Origin: an uncultured Synergistales bacterium
GTDB taxonomy: Bacteria > Synergistota > Synergistia > Synergistales > Aminobacteriaceae
NCBI GenBank assembly: GCA_937957815.1
Contig: CALFXN010000286.1
Coordinates: forward strand, 1 to 18,364
Reading direction: 5' to 3'
DNA: 18,364 nt
How positions within the stretch are numbered: the first letter of the stretch is position 1; the number at the start of each line of letters is the position of its first letter. The notes under the pieces are model-generated. The model saw nothing but the letters and a program-made list of their open reading frames with translations, ran no database searches and had not been told where the DNA came from. Shown one piece after another: positions 14,698 to 18,364 of this stretch. The position numbers and the translations under genes were made by a program.

Positions 14698-14849
14698 GAT
14701 GCGCGGGACCGAAGGGATCGGGAAACGGACAGAACGCCTCGGAAACGGCGTCCGGATGTTCTCTCATTGCGAAGAAAAGCCGACGTCGCCCAAGAAAGGA
14801 CGGCGTTACTCCTGCTACGCATGGCAGCCGAGCTGAATGCGGAGAAGAC

Positions 14850-15266
14850 TCAGCGATACCGGTCCTGAATCCCGAGGTGCTCGCGAAGGGAGCGCTGGAG
14901 CAGGGCGGAGAAGTTGACGTGAGCGGCTTCGGCTGCGCGGTTGAGCCACGCGGGAATCGTCAGGGTCTTTTTGACGGCTTTCGTCTCCATGTCCTCGCGA
15001 ACGAGCGGCATGATTGCGGTGACGAGGATGGTCCGCTGATCCGGTTCGGTCGGAATCTCCGACAGCCGCGAGGGATTCGGGACAGGCGTTTCGGACTGTT
15101 CCATGCCGTAGATATGCAATTCGAGCGCCTCGGTCGCCATCGCGACGGCTTCTCCGTCGGAGTGCGCCTGGCTGACGCATCCGGGCAGGTCCGGAAATGT
15201 GATTCCGATGCGTCCGTCGCGGGTATAATGCAACAGGGCCGGAAAGTCATAGCGGTCTTTCAGCAT
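14850..15266 (-). CDS. hicB: HicB-type antitoxin with ribbon-helix-helix domain
   Basis: This is the antitoxin of a type II toxin-antitoxin pair, 138 residues. Residues about 5-60 form the HicB partial RNase H fold, with the typical Phe-Pro-Asp-Leu-Pro-Gly-Cys motif followed by Ser-Asp-Gly-Glu-Ala and a long helix. Residues about 98-135 (Lys-Lys-Thr-Leu-Thr-Ile-Pro, then Leu-Asn-Arg-Ala-Ala, then Asn-Phe-Ser-Ala-Leu-Leu) form a ribbon-helix-helix DNA-binding domain, so this member should itself bind the operator upstream of hicA. The start ATG is preceded by GGAGG on the minus strand with 7-base spacing. The gene lies 65 bases downstream of hicA in the usual hicA-hicB order. It ends 152 bases from the convergent EVE-like/nuclease gene, and no convincing terminator was found in that gap. 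Confidence 0.92.
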   Translation of the reverse strand: MLKDRYDFPALLHYTRDGRIGITFPDLPGCVSQAHSDGEAVAMATEALELHIYGMEQSETPVPNPSRLSEIPTEPDQRTILVTAIMPLVREDMETKAVKKTLTIPAWLNRAAEAAHVNFSALLQRSLREHLGIQDRYR

Positions 15267-15331
15267 GTTGGGGCCTCCATGTGATGTTGGTCATTTTTTC
15301 AGGCATCATCGACGAGAGGGGTGTCGGGATA

Positions 15332-15529
15332 TTACGCGAACCTGATTCCGGATTGTCTTTCGATGCTTTTCAGCACTTCGATGTCGAGGTCTTTCATGGG
15401 ATCCGGCACGGTCACGAGTCCGCGTTTTGTCGGGTGTCGGAATTGCTTGTGTCGCTCTCTGCTCCAGACGAGCGTCCATCCGTCTTTTTCGAGAATCCTG
15501 ATGATCTCTCTGGAGCTGTAGCTCTTCAC
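15332..15529 (-). CDS. hicA: HicA-type mRNA interferase toxin
   Basis: This is the toxin of the pair, a small double-stranded-RNA-binding-fold ribonuclease that cleaves mRNA when free of HicB. It has 65 residues, normal for the family. It opens with a Ser-Ser-Arg-Glu-Ile-Ile-Arg-Ile-Leu helix and a Gly-Trp strand. His27 in Arg-His-Lys-Gln-Phe is in the position of the catalytic His. Thr-Val-Pro and a Leu-Lys-Ser-Ile-Glu-Arg-Gln-Ser-Gly-Ile helix follow, ending typically. The start codon is GTG with a GAGGGGG ribosome site at a suitable distance. It is the first gene of the operon, transcribed leftward from a promoter that contains a 19-bp palindrome. All expected residues are present, so the toxin is probably active. 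Confidence 0.93.
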   Translation of the reverse strand: MKSYSSREIIRILEKDGWTLVWSRERHKQFRHPTKRGLVTVPDPMKDLDIEVLKSIERQSGIRFA

Positions 15530-15556
15530 GCAAGAACCCCCTCATCCGATAAGCAA

Positions 15557-15586
15557 AGCATACCACGTATGAATCATACGTGTCTA
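15557..15586 (-). promoter_or_regulatory. hicAB promoter
   Basis: On the minus strand TAGACA (15586-15581) and TATGCT (15562-15557) are spaced by 18 bases. They match consensus at five and four of six positions. The spacer is filled almost entirely by the operator palindrome. The hicA GTG lies about 27 bases past the -10. Confidence 0.65.
15564..15582. promoter_or_regulatory. hicAB operator, 19-bp palindrome
   Basis: CACGTATGA (15564-15572), a central A, and TCATACGTG (15574-15582) form a perfect inverted repeat. It covers the spacer and the end of the -35 of the hicAB promoter. This is the expected place for autorepression by the ribbon-helix-helix domain of HicB or by the HicAB complex. 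Confidence 0.75.
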
Positions 15587-15606
15587 TCGTCGATATTTTT
15601 CTGAGA

Positions 15607-15620
15607 CGAGAATTTTCTCG
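15607..15620. repeat. Short inverted repeat in the hicA / small-gene intergenic region
   Basis: CGAGAA (15607-15612) and TTCTCG (15615-15620) flank two T bases. It lies between the hicAB operator and the ribosome site of the small exported gene. It may be a regulator site or leader hairpin, or chance in this short AT-richer stretch. Confidence 0.3.
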
Positions 15621-15646
15621 GCTACGACACAAAGGAGGTATCTCAC

Positions 15647-15894
15647 ATGCGAAAGTCTCTGTTTCTCCCGGTTCTCGCCGCGGTGCTGCTGGTCTCCGCC
15701 GGACAGGCGTGCGCGTCTACAAGCGCGACTCCACGGTGACGTACCGGACGATCACGGTCAACCGGGCCGGGTTCTTCGTGCGCGACGCGCGCTGGAGCGG
15801 CGACAAGATCGCCGTGTACGTGAGCTGCCCCAATGACAAGGACGGCAAGATCTTCCTGTACCACTCGTTCGTGGGGTACAAGGTCATCAACTGA
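15647..15894 (+). pseudogene. Small exported protein with frame disruption between signal peptide and mature part
   Basis: A strong ribosome site (AAAGGAGGT, 15631-15639) leads to ATG 15647. From there a clear signal peptide is read: Met-Arg-Lys-Ser, a hydrophobic core and Ala-Cys-Ala, 23 residues. That frame stops at TGA 15737 after only 30 residues. One frame back, from about 15715, runs a well-formed 59-residue stretch rich in Tyr, Val, Arg and Lys, ending at TGA 15894, with no ribosome site or start of its own. Joining the two needs a one-base shift near 15713-15716, inside the alternating GTGCGCGTC sequence. A single-base deletion or a sequencing error explains this best. No classical slippery heptamer for programmed shifting is visible. 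The joined product would be an exported protein of about 82 residues with one Cys in the mature part. I do not recognise the family. Confidence 0.55.
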
Positions 15895-15942
15895 GCGGCC
15901 CGGTTCCTCACTGGCCGGTTCCGAAAGGGCCTGAATTGGCGG

Positions 15943-15971
15943 TTGTCAACCGGCTGGTTTCCGCGTACCCT
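15943..15971 (+). promoter_or_regulatory. Candidate promoter and repeats before the MocR-type gene
   Basis: TTGTCA (15943-15948, five of six) and TACCCT (15966-15971, three of six) are spaced by 17 bases, about 42 bases before ATG 16013. The -35 sits in a small palindrome GGTTGTCAACC (15941-15951). Two similar words, TGGCCGGTTCC (about 15912) and CGGCTGGTTTCC (about 15951), are about 40 bases apart. MocR regulators often bind such direct repeats at their own promoter, but this is tentative. Confidence 0.4.
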
Positions 15972-16012
15972 TTTCCGTGAACGGACGTTCGCCGTTCGCG
16001 GGAGGAGTCGGC

Positions 16013-17500
16013 ATGTTGCTGGTCAGGCTTGACGAGAAATCGAAAGAACCCGTCTTCCGGCAGATCATGGACGGCATCCGGGGCAGGATCTCCGAAGGGG
16101 GCCTCGTCCCCGGCGACGCGCTGCCCTCGACGCGCGCGCTCGCCGAAGCGCTCGGAATCCACCGCTCGACGGTCGCGACCGCCTATCAGGAGCTGTGGTC
16201 GCTCGGGTTTCTCGACCTGCGTCCCGGCGCCGTCCCGCGCGTCCGCAGCCGCGTGGCCGTCGCGCCGGAGCGCCGCGGTGGCGATCCCTCTCTCATCGAC
16301 TGGGAATCGCTCGCGACCCCGTTCTCGTCTGAGGCGCGGAATTTTCACGAGCGCTTCCGGCTCGAAGTCCTCTCCCGTCAGGACGAGAGCGTCGTGAACT
16401 TCCGCCGCCTCGAGGTCGACAAGCGTCTCTTCCCTCTCGACAACTTCCGGACCTGCCTGAACCGGGTCCTGCGCGAACAGTCCGGCGTTCTCCTCGGATA
16501 CGGAGACGCGGCGGGGTACGCGCCACTTCGCGCGACGATCGCCTCCCGCCTGAGGATGCACGGCATCCGCGTCACGGAGCGGGAGATCCTGCTGACGAAC
16601 GGCTCGCAGCACGCGATCGGCCTCGTTCTGCAGATGCTGTCGCGTCCCGGCGCCTCGATCGCGATCGAAGCGCCAACCTACGGAGAGTTCCTGCCGCTCA
16701 TCGGAATGCACGGCCTCCGGCCGGTCGAGATCCCCTTCCGCTCCGACGGCATGGACCTCGACGTCCTCGAACGCGTCCTCGCCGATGAAAGGCCGACGCT
16801 CGTCTACACGATGCCGAACTTCCAGAACCCGACAGGCGTGACGACGTCGCAGGCGCACCGCGAACGCCTGCTCGAACTGTGCTCGCGCCATCGCGTGCCG
16901 CTGCTCGAGGACGGCTTCGAGGAGGAGATGAAGTACTTCGGCAAAGTGTCGCTGCCGATCAAGTCGATGGATACGAACGGGGTCGTGATCTACAGCGGAA
17001 CGTTTTCGAAGGTGCTCTTTCCCGGCGTCCGGATCGGGTGGGTCGCGGCGCCCGCCGAAGTCGTCGAGCGCCTCTCGGCGCTGCTGCGCTTCGGCGAGCT
17101 GAGCACCGGGGCGATCCTTCAGGCCGCGCTCAACGATTTTTGCGAACGCGGCTACTACGACCGCCACATCAGCCATATGCACCGCGTGTTCCGAAAGCGT
17201 ATGCAGACGATGCTCCGGAGCCTGCGGAAGCATATCTCGCCGGAGTGGGCGACGTGGACCGAGCCCGCCGGGGGGTATCTCGTGTGGATGACGCTCGCGC
17301 GGGCGCGCGCGTCGCGGGAGGAGATCGAGGAGGCGTTCCGCGCGTCCGGAGTCGCGGTCGTTCCGGGGAGATACTTTTTCGGCTCGGAGCGTCCAACCGT
17401 GAATATCCGCCTGTCGATCGCGACGCTCGACGAGCGGCAGATCGAAGAGGGCATCCGGCGCATCGCGAAGGCGTTTGCGGGGATCTATTCGGACCGGTGA
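16013..17500 (+). CDS. MocR-type transcriptional regulator (GntR HTH fused to aminotransferase class I fold)
   Basis: This is a PLP-dependent regulator of 495 residues. Residues about 5-75 form a GntR winged helix-turn-helix, with Pro-Val-Phe-Arg-Gln-Ile, Leu-Pro-Ser-Thr-Arg-Ala-Leu-Ala and His-Arg-Ser-Thr-Val-Ala motifs. Residues about 115-490 form an aminotransferase class I fold. PLP-site landmarks are Asn-Gly-Ser-Gln-His, Pro-Asn-Phe-Gln-Asn-Pro-Thr-Gly and the Schiff-base Lys333 in Ser-Gly-Thr-Phe-Ser-Lys, followed by Gly-Val-Arg-Ile-Gly-Trp. All cofactor residues seem intact. Family members sense PLP itself or amino-type effectors such as GABA or taurine. The target here is unknown, and no pdxST genes are nearby. 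GTG 15977 could start the frame, but ATG 16013 is preferred, with GGGAGGA just before it. The GNAT gene begins 20 bases downstream and is probably in the same operon. Confidence 0.92.
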   Translation: MLLVRLDEKSKEPVFRQIMDGIRGRISEGGLVPGDALPSTRALAEALGIHRSTVATAYQELWSLGFLDLRPGAVPRVRSRVAVAPERRGGDPSLIDWESLATPFSSEARNFHERFRLEVLSRQDESVVNFRRLEVDKRLFPLDNFRTCLNRVLREQSGVLLGYGDAAGYAPLRATIASRLRMHGIRVTEREILLTNGSQHAIGLVLQMLSRPGASIAIEAPTYGEFLPLIGMHGLRPVEIPFRSDGMDLDVLERVLADERPTLVYTMPNFQNPTGVTTSQAHRERLLELCSRHRVPLLEDGFEEEMKYFGKVSLPIKSMDTNGVVIYSGTFSKVLFPGVRIGWVAAPAEVVERLSALLRFGELSTGAILQAALNDFCERGYYDRHISHMHRVFRKRMQTMLRSLRKHISPEWATWTEPAGGYLVWMTLARARASREEIEEAFRASGVAVVPGRYFFGSERPTVNIRLSIATLDERQIEEGIRRIAKAFAGIYSDR

Positions 17501-17520
17501 AGACCGGGGGGGAACGGAAC

Positions 17521-18015
17521 ATGGAGTACACGATCGAAAGGATGGAAGGGAAGCACGCGAAGGGGATTCTGGACGTCTTCAACCACTACGTGGAGCATTC
17601 GTTCGCGGCGTATCCCGAACGACCGCTGCCCGCGGAAGCCGCCGGGCTCATCATGAAGAAGGCGGAAGGGTATCCGGCCTACGTCGCTCTCGACGAGGGG
17701 GGAGCGGTCGCCGGGTTCGGCTTCCTGCACGCGCATCAGCCGCTGCCGACGTTCCGCCGGACGGCCGAGATCACGTATTTCCTCCGCCCCGACGCGTGCG
17801 GCCGCGGGATCGGCTCGGAAATACTCGAGCTTCTCCTTCGCGACGGCCGGGAACAGGGGATCAATGTGATCCTCGCGAGCATTTCGGGAAAGAACGGGGG
17901 AAGCATCGCGTTCCACAGGCGTCACGGATTCGTCGAGTGCGGACGCTTCCGGGACGTCGGAGCCAAGCGCGGCGAGACGTTCGACGTCGTGTGGATGCAG
18001 AGGACGCTCGGGTGA
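17521..18015 (+). CDS. GNAT N-acetyltransferase, phosphinothricin/methionine-sulfoximine acetyltransferase-like
   Basis: This is a soluble acetyl-CoA-dependent N-acetyltransferase of 164 residues. The pattern follows the phosphinothricin-acetyltransferase-like subgroup: an early Asn-His-Tyr-Val helix, a central Ala-Glu-Ile-Thr-Tyr-Phe-Leu-Arg-Pro strand, and the acetyl-CoA loop Cys-Gly-Arg-Gly-Ile-Gly (Cys in place of the usual Gln/Arg). An Ile-Leu-Ala-Ser-Ile-Ser-Gly-Lys-Asn strand, a Phe-His-Arg-Arg-His-Gly-Phe motif and a Phe-Asp-Val-Val-Trp-Met ending follow. Housekeeping members of this group acetylate methionine derivatives or other amino acid analogues, so a herbicide-resistance name would be misleading. 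It lies 20 bases after the MocR-type regulator, which suggests a shared transcript and an amino-type substrate sensed by the regulator. That link is inference. Confidence 0.85.
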   Translation: MEYTIERMEGKHAKGILDVFNHYVEHSFAAYPERPLPAEAAGLIMKKAEGYPAYVALDEGGAVAGFGFLHAHQPLPTFRRTAEITYFLRPDACGRGIGSEILELLLRDGREQGINVILASISGKNGGSIAFHRRHGFVECGRFRDVGAKRGETFDVVWMQRTLG

Positions 18016-18077
18016 GCAAGCGCGGACAGGAAGTGTTCCGTTCTTTCTGATAGGCTCTCTGCCGGAGGTGAAGGCCG

Positions 18078-18364
18078 GTGCGGGAAGGTTCCAGGGAAGC
18101 GTACGAAGAGAGGGTGCTTCTCGCGCAGACGTACATCTGGCGGCATCTGGACGAGCCGTTGCGTCTCGATGCCCTCGCGCGAGAGGTCGCGTTCTCTCCG
18201 TTCCACTTCCACCGCCTGTTCGCGGGACTGGTGGGGGAGTCGATCGGGGAATACGTCCGGCGTCTGCGCCTGGAACGGGGAGCGCTGGAGCTGCGTTACG
18301 GCCGCAAGCCATTGCCCCTCGTCGCCCATGAAGCCGGATACGAGACGCAGGAAGCCTTCACGAA
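18078..18364 (+). CDS. AraC-family transcriptional regulator, 3' end cut by window
   Basis: The start of a regulator is read from GTG 18078, with GGAGGTG at 18064-18070 and AAGG at 18071-18074 before it. The frame stays open for 95 codons to the window end. The visible part is an AraC/XylS double helix-turn-helix beginning almost at the N-terminus. It shows Tyr-Ile-x-x-His-Leu-Asp-Glu-Pro-Leu-Arg-Leu, Leu-Ala-x-x-Val-Ala-Phe-Ser, Phe-His-Phe-His-Arg-Leu-Phe, Tyr-Val-Arg-Arg-Leu-Arg-Leu-Glu-Arg and Ala-Gly-Tyr-Glu-Thr-Gln-Glu-Ala-Phe. An N-terminal DNA-binding domain suggests the Rob-like layout with a GyrI-like ligand domain beyond the window. The gap of 62 bases after the GNAT gene holds no terminator that I can see, so read-through is possible. 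Confidence 0.88.
   Translation, partial: MREGSREAYEERVLLAQTYIWRHLDEPLRLDALAREVAFSPFHFHRLFAGLVGESIGEYVRRLRLERGALELRYGRKPLPLVAHEAGYETQEAFT

Noticed and set aside
14698..14849. Possible bidirectional terminator between the nuclease fusion and hicB
   Set aside because: Only short 5-bp stems (for example near 14733-14752) without T-tracts on either strand were found. This 152-base gap holds nothing I can support.
15908..17233. A 441-codon minus-strand open frame opposite the MocR-type gene
   Set aside because: The + strand frame has complete GntR and PLP-site motifs, and the antisense product is Arg/Asp/Glu-rich with no fold pattern.
17521..18015. Calling the GNAT gene a phosphinothricin resistance gene
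   Set aside because: Sequence similarity to this subgroup is common among housekeeping acetyltransferases of amino acid analogues, and nothing in the context supports resistance.

Overview
The window is GC-rich (low-to-mid 60s percent by eye) bacterial DNA with dense genes, mostly on the + strand, and strong G/C bias at third codon positions. That bias creates very long spurious antisense frames. The best taxonomic clue is the secreted protein at 9342-10952. Its C-terminus has a Gly-rich stretch, Cys-Ser-Ala-Gly, a hydrophobic helix and a basic tail, which matches the Synerg-CTERM sorting signal known from Synergistota. A TRAP transporter next to an N-acyl-D-amino-acid deacylase fits the amino-acid-fermenting life of that phylum. 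I infer a Synergistota bacterium with moderate confidence.

Layout. (1) 1-3390: the end of a TRAP carboxylate transporter operon (dctQ-like, cut by the window edge, then dctM-like) followed by a zinc-dependent D-aminoacylase, closed by a strong intrinsic terminator at 3413-3454. (2) 3583-5697: a lipoprotein serine hydrolase of the beta-lactamase/class C family with a long C-terminal extension. (3) 5740-8741: an AT-rich nested palindrome overlapping a candidate promoter, then an XRE-type regulator whose stop codon overlaps the start of an 855-residue VIT-VWA protein. (4) 8837-10952: a small YkvA/DUF1232 protein and the Synerg-CTERM secreted protein, ended by an intrinsic terminator. (5) 11046-13040: a membrane diguanylate cyclase with two PAS domains. 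(6) 13111-15582: a defence-like pair made of an unusual single-gene fusion (EVE-like domain plus HsdR-type PD-(D/E)XK nuclease) and a convergent hicAB toxin-antitoxin operon with a 19-bp operator inside its promoter. (7) 15647-15894: a small exported protein whose signal peptide and mature part lie in different frames. (8) 16013 to the end: a MocR-type GntR/aminotransferase regulator, a GNAT acetyltransferase, and the start of an AraC-type regulator that runs off the window.

The parts most worth following up are the EVE-like/nuclease fusion, a plausible modification-dependent restriction factor with no motor domain, and the XRE/VIT-VWA operon with its double ACTAC-N2-GTAGT operator. No RNA genes, insertion sequences or CRISPR arrays were seen. 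No gap between genes exceeds 300 bases.
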